Positions 1-5,767 of a stretch of 13,305 nt of DNA are shown here, piece after piece. Made by a program: the position numbers and the translations under genes. This DNA comes from UBA2767 sp964194535 (lineage in GTDB: Bacteria; Pseudomonadota; Alphaproteobacteria; Rhizobiales; Methyloligellaceae), in contig CAXMMX010000160.1 in NCBI GenBank assembly GCA_964194535.1, forward strand, positions 1-13,305, given 5' to 3'. The notes beneath the pieces are model-generated. The model saw only the letters and a list, made by a program, of their open reading frames with translations. It had not been told where the DNA came from and did no database searches. Within the stretch, counting starts at the first letter, position 1. Each line of letters begins with the position of its first letter.

Positions 1-1
1 A

Positions 2-20
2 CCACCGCGCCTGGCGGTGG
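2..20. repeat. Short perfect hairpin
   Basis: CCACCGC, a five-base loop, then GCGGTGG make a 7-bp GC-rich stem at the very start of the window. No T run follows on either strand within the window, so it is not a clear intrinsic terminator. It may belong to an upstream feature that is cut off. Only the symmetry is certain. Confidence 0.35.
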
Positions 21-181
21 CACTTTGCTCAGCGGGCATCTTGACGAGGTGCAGCAGGTCGCTTGAGGAAGGGTCGTGGGCCGATCAATGCGAGCATCTA
101 GTTTGTGGATTAAATCCTGCCTACTTCGGCGGTTGTGAATACTGGTCTTATTACCAATTCATCGCTGTCACTGGCGGTCCA

Positions 182-256
182 ATGTCCGTTTCTGGCACGA
201 AGCAGCTGTTCTGGGCCACAAGGATTTACGTCCGCTTTCGGGGGTAAAGCGGACAT
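182..256. repeat. Intergenic palindromic repeat (ATGTCCGCTTT family)
   Basis: GTCCGCTTT (230-238) and AAAGCGGAC (246-254) form a perfect 9-bp stem around a seven-base loop. ATGTCCG (182-188) is also mirrored by CGGACAT (250-256), so two alternative pairings share the right arm. A further ATGTCCGCTTT copy lies at 946-956. I recall similar ATGTCCGCTTT sequences between genes in Rhizobiales, but that is memory and not a search. No gene is convincing over 1-300. Confidence 0.5.
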
Positions 257-308
257 GCAGGTCGATCCCAAAATTTGAAAAAATTTCGTTTGTCGAGATG
301 TAATAATG

Positions 309-348
309 AAAAGGCCCCGCCCCTGGGGGGGTGGTAGGGGGGTCTTTT
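309..348 (+). terminator. Terminator-like GC-rich hairpin
   Basis: AAAAG (309-313) pairs with CTTTT (344-348). Inside it C-runs (315-323) face G-runs (325-342), giving a long GC-rich stem bounded by A and T tracts on both sides, so it could act in either direction. No complete gene is seen upstream on the plus strand inside the window, so what it terminates is unknown. The internal pairing register is ambiguous because of the homopolymer runs. Confidence 0.4.
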
Positions 349-358
349 ATAGGAAAGT

Positions 359-466
359 GTGCCGCGTGATGATGTGGAAGCGGCCCTCTCGCGCCTCCTG
401 GACGATTATGAGAAGCAAACCGCAGAGGATGAGGCGATGGGCGGGCCGACGCAGGGGACGGGATAA
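359..466 (+). CDS. Short acidic ORF, possible gene remnant
   Basis: From a GTG at 359 the frame encodes 35 residues: an amphipathic acidic stretch (DDVEAALSRLLDDYEKQ) then a Gly/Thr/Gln-rich tail, ending in TAA at 464-466. An in-frame TAG at 350-352 closes the frame upstream. AGGAAAG at 351-357 is too close to the GTG to be a comfortable ribosome-binding site. The composition looks more protein-like than the overlapping arginine-rich frame, suggesting the C-terminal tail of a decayed gene or a very small protein. No family is recognised. Confidence 0.2.
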   Translation: MPRDDVEAALSRLLDDYEKQTAEDEAMGGPTQGTG

Positions 467-500
467 ATGTCGGGTTATAGGAGCGTGAAATCCAACCAGT

Positions 501-519
501 TGGTACCTATGTGGTACCT
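501..519. repeat. Two direct TGGTACCT repeats, 11 bp apart
   Basis: TGGTACCT occurs at 501-508 and 512-519, one helical turn apart, about 50 bp from the tRNA 3' fragment at 568. Spaced direct repeats next to a tRNA-borne attachment site often serve as arm-type integrase sites. A dimeric regulator is an equal alternative. No gene start lies nearby to decide between them. Confidence 0.35.
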
Positions 520-567
520 TTACGCCTAACTGACTTTCTCTGTGTTCAGCTAACCTATTGAAATAAA

Positions 568-605
568 TGGCGCGCCAGGGAGGATTCGAACCCCCGACCC
601 CCAGA
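568..605 (-). other. tRNA 3' half without 5' half (probable att scar)
   Basis: Read on the minus strand this gives the 3' strand of an anticodon stem (TCTGG), a GGGTC variable loop, a T arm (GGGGG, TTCGAAT, CCTCC), a 3' acceptor strand CTGGCGC, discriminator G and CCA. Homology stops in the anticodon loop. No matching GCGCCAG acceptor strand or D arm occurs in the next 100 bases at higher coordinates, so it is not a complete tRNA gene. The acceptor and T arm resemble alphaproteobacterial tRNA-Arg from memory, but the isotype is inferred. A 3' half ending at the anticodon is the usual scar left when a tyrosine recombinase inserts DNA into a tRNA gene. Confidence 0.65.
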
Positions 606-608
606 CCT

Positions 609-839
609 CTAGTCTTCACGTTTGCTGGTCGCCAGCACAGCCAGACCCATCATGGCGATAAAGTAGAAAACCAGATATATGACGGCTTCTCCCACCGGCG
701 AGTCAAATGTCCCACTGCTATTTGGCCCCAGGAAATAGCGCGATGCGTCGTTCACAAAGTGATGCAAGCCGACGAGCCACTGAGTGACGACTCCGACGAC
801 ACCAACTGAAATCAGCAGAATTCCAAAGAAGAGCAGCAT
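609..839 (-). CDS. Small membrane protein, unknown function
   Basis: 76 residues with two clear hydrophobic segments: about residues 1-22 (LLFFGILLISVGVVGVVTQW) and about 50-70 (GEAVIYLVFYFIAMMGLAVL). They flank a polar loop with Gly, Asn and Ser, and the protein ends in a charged SKRED tail. This suggests a two-helix inner-membrane protein with a short loop. The ATG at 837-839 has only a weak AGGC-type ribosome-binding site. The TAG stop at 609-611 lies about four bases from the tRNA 3' fragment, so the last codons may have been set or trimmed by the recombination junction. No named family is recognised. It could be a cargo gene at the edge of an old integrated element. Confidence 0.55.
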   Translation of the reverse strand: MLLFFGILLISVGVVGVVTQWLVGLHHFVNDASRYFLGPNSSGTFDSPVGEAVIYLVFYFIAMMGLAVLATSKRED

Positions 840-1010
840 CTGCCTGCATTTCTGATTGTTGATCTAGGGTAAAATTATGGACAGATTTTTCCCAAATGTC
901 ATCTCGATACTGGCTATTCTCGAACTCGTTGGGCAACCTCGCAGCATGTCCGCTTTTGAACCAAAACGGAAATTGGCGGAGAGCGCTGGCCAGCGGCCGT
1001 TCACAAAATA
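840..1010. other. Intergenic region with one repeat copy
   Basis: No convincing gene. ATGTCCGCTTTTG at 946-958 repeats the motif seen at 182-256 and partly pairs with AAAACGG just downstream (963-969). The first 50 bases are AT-rich (including CATAAT on the minus strand) and may hold the promoter of the small membrane-protein gene, but no well-spaced -35/-10 pair was found. Confidence 0.35.
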
Positions 1011-1520
1011 TCATTCAATCGTACGCCCGGTCACCGGGTTTTCTGCTTGTTGATTCAGCTCAAGCTTTCTATTGCTCAAATCTATTAATTCCACACGCTG
1101 CACCCCAACATACTTATACGTCTGACTATCCTTGGCGACCTGCTTCTCTATGGATGCCTCATCTTTTCCTGCATAGAATTTATAGGAGGAAACTTTCTTC
1201 TTCTTACTCCCCTTCCAAAGGCCCGCCATGTAGTGGATATTGTATATCGCGACGAACTTGTAAGACTTGCTGCTTTTGAAGGTGAAATCGATGTAGGTGA
1301 TTTTCGACTTGTAAACATCCTTCGCGGCCTTCCTAAACAGGTCCTTGTTTTTCTTGTATTCCTTATCCTTGCGAATCCAGCTGTAACCATATTTCCTGGG
1401 GACCTTGTTAATCGTGTCCTTGCCGGTGTGGACTCTTACCCCGGCAAAAGTCCAATCCTGTGCTGCAGCGGTGTGTGACAAAAACGCCGTAGCGAGCATG
1501 ATCAAAATAATTTTTTTCAT
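1011..1520 (-). CDS. Lysine-rich exported protein, unknown function
   Basis: 169 residues from the ATG at 1518-1520. This start is chosen because AAGGAG sits seven bases upstream and the protein then opens with a classical signal peptide (MKKIILIMLATAFLSHTAAA, cleavage near AAA-QDW). Starting further upstream would put 16 polar residues before the signal. The mature part is rich in Lys, Tyr and Ser (KEYKKNKDLFRKAAKDVYKSK, then SYKFVAIYNIHYMAGLW, then GSKKKKVSSYKFYAG), predicting a basic periplasmic or secreted protein. It starts 22 bases after the stop of the transglycosylase gene on the same strand, so it may be co-transcribed. Its AT-rich, Lys-rich composition is unlike its GC-rich neighbours, hinting at transfer. 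I do not recognise the family. A cell-wall or anionic-polymer-binding role is only a guess. Confidence 0.8.
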   Translation of the reverse strand: MKKIILIMLATAFLSHTAAAQDWTFAGVRVHTGKDTINKVPRKYGYSWIRKDKEYKKNKDLFRKAAKDVYKSKITYIDFTFKSSKSYKFVAIYNIHYMAGLWKGSKKKKVSSYKFYAGKDEASIEKQVAKDSQTYKYVGVQRVELIDLSNRKLELNQQAENPVTGRTIE

Positions 1521-1542
1521 TTTTTTCTCCTTCGATACGCTC

Positions 1543-2763
1543 TCAGCCATCCGCTTTGAGGAGTTCAAGGATCTTCGGCGTCGGGAAACCGTCCACCTTC
1601 AGCCCCTTCTCTTTTTGCAGCACGCGAATGGCGGCGCGGGTTTTGGACCCCAGCACGCCATCGATATCACCGATCTTGTTGCCGCGCGCGATGAGCAGGC
1701 GCTGGATTTCGAAGCGCTCTTCCTCGGAGAGCGCGCGCACCCCACCCGGCCAGGGCTTAGCAAAGGCCGGCGCGCCGGCGATACGCGCCGCCAGGTGCGC
1801 GACCGAGAGCGCATAGGTGTGCGCCGCGTTGTAGCGCATGATGACGCGGAAATTACCGATAAGCAGGAAGGCCGGGCCTGATCTCCCTTCAGGCAAGTAG
1901 AGATAGGCGCGGTCACCGGGGCGCGGATACTCCTCGCCGCGTGCGCGTGTCACGCCAAGCGCCTTCCACTTCGCAAGCGAGCGCGAACGGCGGCGGCCCG
2001 CATAGCCTTTGCCGACGCGAGAAGGCAGCTTCACTTCATAGCCCCAGGTCTTGCCCGGCTTCCAGCTCTGACGGCTCAGGAAATTAGCGGTCGAGGCCAG
2101 TGCCTCAACCGGCGTGTTCCAGATATCGCGCTTGCCGTTGCCGTCAAAATCCACGGCGAATTTGAGATAGTTGGTTGGAATGAGCTGGGTGTGCCCCATG
2201 GCGCCCGCCCATGAGCCCAGCATCGGCCCTTCGGGCACCACGCCGCGCTCCATCATGCGCAAGGCCGCGATCAGCTCGCCCCGCCCGAACCTCGCGCGGC
2301 GCCCCTTGTAGGCAAGTGTCGAGAGTGAGCGGATGACATTCATTTTGCCCTTGAAGGTGCCGAAATTGGTTTCCATGCCCCAGATGGCAAGCAATATGTG
2401 GCGGTCGACGCCATAGCGCTTTTCGATATCGTCAAACTCGGTCTTGTACTTGGCAAGCATCTCCTTGCCGACCCGGATGCGCGTATCGGTGACGGCGAGG
2501 ATGACATAGTGCGCTGGCGGTATTTTGAACTCGGGCTGATAGGCATTTTTCTTGATTACCTCAGGGTCCGGCGTCAGCCCGGCGAAGGCCTTGTCATAGG
2601 TCTTGCGCGAAACGCCGGCCTTTTTCGCCGAAGTCCAGAAAGTCCTCACAAAACGCTCATAACGGGTCTCGGCGCGGGCTTCGGGAACCGGCAGAACGCC
2701 GCCCGCAACAATTGCAAAGGCGGCGCATACCGCCAGAAACTTCCCTGTCGAAATTACGTTCAT
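1543..2763 (-). CDS. mltB: MltB-type lytic murein transglycosylase with PG-binding domain
   Basis: 406 residues. A signal peptide (about 1-31, ending PEARA) exports it to the periplasm. Residues about 34-335 form the SLT_2/MltB domain, which cleaves the MurNAc-GlcNAc bond of peptidoglycan to give 1,6-anhydro-MurNAc ends. The catalytic Glu is E131 in WGMETNFG. GSWAGAMGHTQLIP (183-196) and the Asp-rich DFDGNGKRDIW (205-215, like the Ca-binding loop of MltB) are family signatures. Residues about 345-404 are a PG_binding_1 domain with an EIQRLL...DGVLGSKTRAAI pattern. There is no lipobox, so it is probably soluble rather than outer-membrane anchored. AGGAG lies eight bases before the ATG. It starts 18 bases after the hydrolase stop, suggesting an operon. 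The family call is secure; the symbol is by family. Confidence 0.95.
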   Translation of the reverse strand: MNVISTGKFLAVCAAFAIVAGGVLPVPEARAETRYERFVRTFWTSAKKAGVSRKTYDKAFAGLTPDPEVIKKNAYQPEFKIPPAHYVILAVTDTRIRVGKEMLAKYKTEFDDIEKRYGVDRHILLAIWGMETNFGTFKGKMNVIRSLSTLAYKGRRARFGRGELIAALRMMERGVVPEGPMLGSWAGAMGHTQLIPTNYLKFAVDFDGNGKRDIWNTPVEALASTANFLSRQSWKPGKTWGYEVKLPSRVGKGYAGRRRSRSLAKWKALGVTRARGEEYPRPGDRAYLYLPEGRSGPAFLLIGNFRVIMRYNAAHTYALSVAHLAARIAGAPAFAKPWPGGVRALSEEERFEIQRLLIARGNKIGDIDGVLGSKTRAAIRVLQKEKGLKVDGFPTPKILELLKADG

Positions 2764-2781
2764 CCTGCCAGCTCCTGTCGG

Positions 2782-3624
2782 TCAGTTTCCATCATGCGTT
2801 TCAACCATGGACACCAGCCGTTCGAACAGCATCTCGCCAGGGGTCGACACCGCGTCGACGATGGTAAAATGATTGCATTCCGGTACCTCAAGATATTCGG
2901 TTTCGATGCCGGCCTCCCCCCAGACCTCGGTGAGGCGGCGCGATTGCTCCTTGAAGACGCCGTTCTCCCCAGCGCCCACAGCCGCAATGAATTTCAGTCC
3001 CTCGCGCGGCGCTCCCCAGAAGACGGGGCTCGCCTCGCGGGCGCTTTTGTCATCCAGCCTCACATCGTCATTGATGTCGATGTTGAGCAAAGGGTGCAGA
3101 TCGTAAAGTCCACTCACGGCAAAACCGCAAGTGACGAGATCATCGGGCGCTCCGTCAATGGCGGCCCAGTCGCTCGCCAGCATGGTGGCGCTCAGATGTC
3201 CGCCAGCGGAATTGCCGGCCACGACGGGCCTCTTGTTTGCGTTGCGCCAAAGCTGGGTGAGAAAAGCGCGCATCTGCCCCACGATCGTCATGAGTGTCAC
3301 ATTCGGCACCAGGTCATAAGAAGGAATTGCGACCGAAATGCCGCGTTCGTTCAGTCCTTTGGCGATATGAGAGAATGTCTTGCGGTCGCGAGAGCGCCAA
3401 TAGCCGCCGTGGATATAGGCGCACAGAGGCGCGCTATCATTTGAGCTTGGCGCGGGGAAGAAATCATATTTCTCGCGCTCGCCATTCCCATAAGCAATGT
3501 CGAGTTCAGCATTCGTCGCGCTGCGATATTGCTCCGCTTGTATGTCCCAGCGCGCGGAAATCTCCGCGTGGTTCAGAACGGTCTTGCGCGCGTTATAGGC
3601 GATATTCAGATCAAGCTCATTCAT
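2782..3624 (-). CDS. Alpha/beta hydrolase, kynurenine-formamidase-like
   Basis: 280 residues from the ATG at 3622-3624; an in-frame GTG nine bases upstream is possible, and neither has a good ribosome-binding site. HGGYW (72-76) is the oxyanion-hole motif of the hydrolase_3/AFMID group. GNSAGGH (137-143) is the nucleophile elbow with Ser139. E220 in VGAGE and H252 in CNHF are plausible for the rest of the triad. HGGYW is typical of animal-type N-formylkynurenine formamidases and related bacterial esterases, so it may hydrolyse an amide or ester of a small carboxylic acid. No kynurenine-pathway gene is next to it, so the substrate is open. There is no signal peptide, so it is cytoplasmic. It lies just upstream of the transglycosylase gene and is probably co-transcribed. 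Confidence 0.88.
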   Translation of the reverse strand: MNELDLNIAYNARKTVLNHAEISARWDIQAEQYRSATNAELDIAYGNGEREKYDFFPAPSSNDSAPLCAYIHGGYWRSRDRKTFSHIAKGLNERGISVAIPSYDLVPNVTLMTIVGQMRAFLTQLWRNANKRPVVAGNSAGGHLSATMLASDWAAIDGAPDDLVTCGFAVSGLYDLHPLLNIDINDDVRLDDKSAREASPVFWGAPREGLKFIAAVGAGENGVFKEQSRRLTEVWGEAGIETEYLEVPECNHFTIVDAVSTPGEMLFERLVSMVETHDGN

Positions 3625-3676
3625 GCGCCGCACTGTATCGCGGTTCGCAGCGGGTGCAATCTCTGATCAATAGGCC

Positions 3677-3793
3677 CTAAAAAGATGCGGTAAAGATACC
3701 GGCGAAATAACCGGCAATGATGAGACTCGCAACCAGCGGCTTGATGATCATCGTATTTATCCTTTTGAAATCCTGTTCCATCGTTTCAACCAT
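3677..3793 (-). CDS. Tiny hydrophobic peptide, copy A
   Basis: 38 residues from the ATG at 3791-3793, preceded by AGGAGG nine bases upstream. A second start at 3749-3751, with AAAAGGAT eight bases upstream, gives 24 residues: MIIKPLVASLIIAG followed by YFAGIFTASF. The shorter form aligns with the start of copy B (MFIKSLFVGLMMAS) and both share the AAAGGAT ribosome-binding site, so the inner start may be the ancestral one. The peptide is nearly all hydrophobic after the Lys and should be a single membrane helix. The promoter-like TGAACC-16-CGAC at 3817-3842 lies directly upstream. I know no named family. Duplication together with the conserved promoter argues that the ORF is real. Confidence 0.5.
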   Translation of the reverse strand: MVETMEQDFKRINTMIIKPLVASLIIAGYFAGIFTASF

Positions 3794-3816
3794 TTTTTTG
3801 CGCCTCCTGTCAGTTG

Positions 3817-3842
3817 GTCGCGACGGGGGGCAAAAAGGTTCA
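3817..3842 (-). promoter_or_regulatory. ECF-sigma-like promoter, copy A
   Basis: On the minus strand TTTGAACCTTT, with TGAACC at 3842-3837, then 16 bases, then CGAC at 3820-3817. A -35 containing AAC and a -10 beginning CG is the usual shape of ECF sigma promoters (alphaproteobacterial EcfG uses GGAAC and CGTT; Caulobacter SigF uses GTAACC and CGAA). The same TGAACC-16-CGAC with the same spacing recurs at 4032-4057. The TGA of this -35 is also the stop codon of peptide gene B. Confidence 0.5.
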
Positions 3843-3986
3843 AAACGATGGAAAAATAATTTCACTCGCGGGGGGATATTGATGCGGGCTGGAAAATGAA
3901 TCGGGCCAGACTTCGCCCGCGCCTGACAGCACGCCGGCGGAAATGCTCGCCATCATGAGGCCCACGAACAGGGATTTGATGAACAT
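3840..3986 (-). CDS. Tiny hydrophobic peptide, copy B
   Basis: 48 residues from the ATG at 3984-3986, with AAAGGAT seven bases upstream. It begins MFIKSLFVGLMMASISAGVL, a basic residue followed by a hydrophobic stretch like a signal peptide or single helix, then a polar tail (EVWPDSFSSPHQYPPASE). The first 14 residues match copy A in pattern (M-hydrophobic-I-K-x-L). The stop TGA is embedded in the -35-like element of copy A, so the two units are tightly packed. It is shorter than most gene callers report. Function unknown; a stress-induced small membrane or exported peptide is an inference from its promoter. Confidence 0.5.
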   Translation of the reverse strand: MFIKSLFVGLMMASISAGVLSGAGEVWPDSFSSPHQYPPASEIIFPSF

Positions 3987-4031
3987 TGAACCGATCCTTT
4001 CTTCATCTCATGCCCATGTTCCGCCGCGTTA

Positions 4032-4057
4032 GTCGCGGCAGGGCGCGGAAAGGTTCA
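4032..4057 (-). promoter_or_regulatory. ECF-sigma-like promoter, copy B
   Basis: TGAACC (minus strand, 4057-4052), 16 bases, then CGAC (4035-4032), followed by TAAC where copy A has CAAC. Both copies share TTTGAACCTTT exactly and a GC-rich spacer. The site lies between the terminator of the tct operon and peptide gene B, where a new promoter is needed. No ECF sigma or anti-sigma gene is in the window, so the cognate factor is unknown. Confidence 0.5.
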
Positions 4058-4069
4058 AATGGATGAGCG

Positions 4070-4096
4070 AAAAAGCCGGGTCTGGTGTGGCCCGGG
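4070..4096 (-). terminator. Rho-independent terminator of the tct operon
   Basis: On the minus strand CCGGG, a ten-base loop and CCCGG are followed by CTTTTT, starting about 30 bases after the dehydrogenase stop codon. The stem is short but GC-only. Just before it two exact GGGACTGGCCT repeats stand head to tail (4094-4104 and 4105-4115, plus-strand reading) and may offer alternative pairing. Confidence 0.55.
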
Positions 4097-4122
4097 ACTG
4101 GCCTGGGACTGGCCTGTAAGGA

Positions 4123-4950
4123 TTAAGAGCCGATCACCAGCGGACTGGTCAGCCTGTGCAGCGCGGCGATGACGCTGTGGGCGGTGATTTTGCCGGTGCG
4201 CGGATTGTCGTCGCTTGGCACATTGGCGATGGTCATGGAGAAGTCGGCGCACTCCGATGTCACGGTGACGGACTGGGTATTGCGGGTTGCTTCGGGATCG
4301 GCCCAGACTTCGACCCGGGTCTGATCTGGTCCCACTCCCGCCAGCGCCAGCGCCGCGCCCACATTGAGGCTCGCCGGGAAGCCCTTGGCCGCCTCGCGCG
4401 CGGAGCCGGAAAACAGCAGCTTGGGTTTGCTGAGGCCTTCAAGTGAAATGCCGTTCTCCACCACATATGGCGCATCCACCAGCCCGGCTGGCGGCTTGCT
4501 GGTCACAAGTTTCACAGAACCGATGCCGCCCGATGCAGCGGCGCGCACGGCGTCGAGACCAATGAGCGCACCCGTGGGCACGATGATCCTGGCTCCCTTC
4601 TCGCGCGCCAGATCAACAAGTTCCATGTGGGTGAGCAGCACGCCAACCGAAAGCGGCATGAATATCCGGCCCTTCTCCAGCGCCGGCCTGGCGACCTCCA
4701 GGAAATGCGCCGCGGGAACGCATTCAACGATCACGTCTGCTCTGTCCCCAAGCGCATCCAGGGGCAGCAGCTCGGGAGGATTGGCGAAGTCCGACAACCG
4801 CCCTTGCGCTTTTTGCTGATCACGAACGGACACGGCGGCAAGCGTCATACCCTCGATGCCGCCCGCATCCACGCGCCGCGCGATGCTCATCCCGATGGCG
4901 CCGAGCCCGGCGATGGCAAGACGCAAAGGATGGCCGGTTGTTGTGCTCAT
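4123..4950 (-). CDS. Aspartate-dehydrogenase-family amino-acid dehydrogenase
   Basis: 275 residues. An N-terminal Rossmann fold carries GLGAIG (15-20) for NAD(P). The C-terminal half matches the L-aspartate dehydrogenase family: VPTGALIGLDAVRAA (124-138), SLNVGAALALAG (194-205) and ANVPSDDNPRTGKITAHS (242-259), with H258 in the conserved TAHS segment. Family members oxidise L-aspartate to iminosuccinate or oxaloacetate plus ammonia, or run the reverse reaction. It is the last gene of the tct operon, 19 bases after the exporter gene, with only a weak GCAGG ribosome-binding site. No nadA, nadB or nadC genes are nearby, so catabolism of an imported aspartate-like compound is more likely than NAD synthesis. 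Other substrates, such as cysteate, are possible. Family secure, substrate not. Confidence 0.88.
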   Translation of the reverse strand: MSTTTGHPLRLAIAGLGAIGMSIARRVDAGGIEGMTLAAVSVRDQQKAQGRLSDFANPPELLPLDALGDRADVIVECVPAAHFLEVARPALEKGRIFMPLSVGVLLTHMELVDLAREKGARIIVPTGALIGLDAVRAAASGGIGSVKLVTSKPPAGLVDAPYVVENGISLEGLSKPKLLFSGSAREAAKGFPASLNVGAALALAGVGPDQTRVEVWADPEATRNTQSVTVTSECADFSMTIANVPSDDNPRTGKITAHSVIAALHRLTSPLVIGS

Positions 4951-4969
4951 GCCTGCTCGCGCCTCTGCA

Positions 4970-5713
4970 TCAGAAAATCGCCCGCACCGTCATATAAATC
5001 CCCACTACAAGCAACGACCAGAAAAAAAAATGCCGGAAAAGCTGTTCGGAAATGCGGTGGCGAAACCGCTGGCCAACAAACATGCCTATGATGGCCGGGA
5101 CAAGCGCCAGCATGGAGAGCAGCCCCAGTTGCGCGTGAAGCAGCCCATGGCCGAACAGCGAGAGCGCCAGCGCCAGGGTCATCAGCAGGAATGTGATGCC
5201 GAGGGCCTGCACCAGCGTGTTACGGTCGAATCCCAGCGCCTGGAGATAGATCACCCCCGGCACCATGAGTGAGCCCGTGAGGCCGTAGGCGATGCCGCTC
5301 AGGGCGCCGATAACGGGCGTGAGCCATGGCTCCCATGACCGCGGCGGGGCGATCTGCGCCCGGGCCAAAGAGTAAGTCGTGTAGAGTAAAAGCATTACGC
5401 CGAACAGACCCGTGGCCAGCCTGGCATCCACATCAGCCAGAAGCCCTGCCCCAATCCATACGCAGGCACAGGCGGGCAGCAGCATGGTCCAGATCCGGGC
5501 CAGGATGACTTTGTGAGCACTCCCGGCCACCGCCTGCCAGACGTTCATGACGATAGCTGGCGCCACGATGAGGGCGATTGCCGCCTTCAGCCCAAGGGTG
5601 TTGGCCAGCATCGCCAGTGCAACTATGGGCAGCCCGAAACCGACGACGCCTTTGACGATACCTGCAAGCAGGAAAGTGCCCAGCACCAGGACGACAACCT
5701 CAACGCTCCACAT
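4970..5713 (-). CDS. TauE/SafE-family membrane exporter
   Basis: 247 residues, almost entirely hydrophobic, with about eight membrane helices in two halves. The opening GTFLLAGIVKGVVGFGLPIV is the family's first-repeat signature and IGALSGIAYGLTGSLMVPGV (about residues 134-153) is the second-repeat counterpart. TauE/SafE proteins are thought to export sulfite, sulfoacetate or other anions across the inner membrane. The ATG at 5711-5713 has AGAGGG six bases upstream. It lies between tctA (54 bases upstream) and the dehydrogenase gene (19 bases downstream), so it is part of the same transcript. It may release sulfite or another by-product of the imported substrate. The family also includes uncharacterised permeases, so the substrate is uncertain. 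Confidence 0.9.
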   Translation of the reverse strand: MWSVEVVVLVLGTFLLAGIVKGVVGFGLPIVALAMLANTLGLKAAIALIVAPAIVMNVWQAVAGSAHKVILARIWTMLLPACACVWIGAGLLADVDARLATGLFGVMLLLYTTYSLARAQIAPPRSWEPWLTPVIGALSGIAYGLTGSLMVPGVIYLQALGFDRNTLVQALGITFLLMTLALALSLFGHGLLHAQLGLLSMLALVPAIIGMFVGQRFRHRISEQLFRHFFFWSLLVVGIYMTVRAIF

Positions 5714-5767
5714 TGGCGGCCCTCTTCACCATGCCTGAGAGGCGGCCCCGCGGTCGCTGCGCCGGGC

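Noticed and set aside
17..247. 76-codon plus-strand frame near the window start
   Set aside because: No ribosome-binding site, mixed low-information composition, and it crosses the palindromic repeat at 182-256.
347..619. 90-codon minus-strand frame across the tRNA fragment
   Set aside because: It reads through the tRNA T arm, which gives the typical false peptide GVGGSNPPWRAI from tRNA sequence.
718..1014. 98-codon minus-strand frame
   Set aside because: Overlaps the better-supported membrane protein at 609-839 in another frame and has no ribosome-binding site or family signal.
2398..3444. 348-codon plus-strand open frame
   Set aside because: It is antisense to the transglycosylase and hydrolase genes, both of which have clear family motifs; its length comes from GC-rich codon bias.
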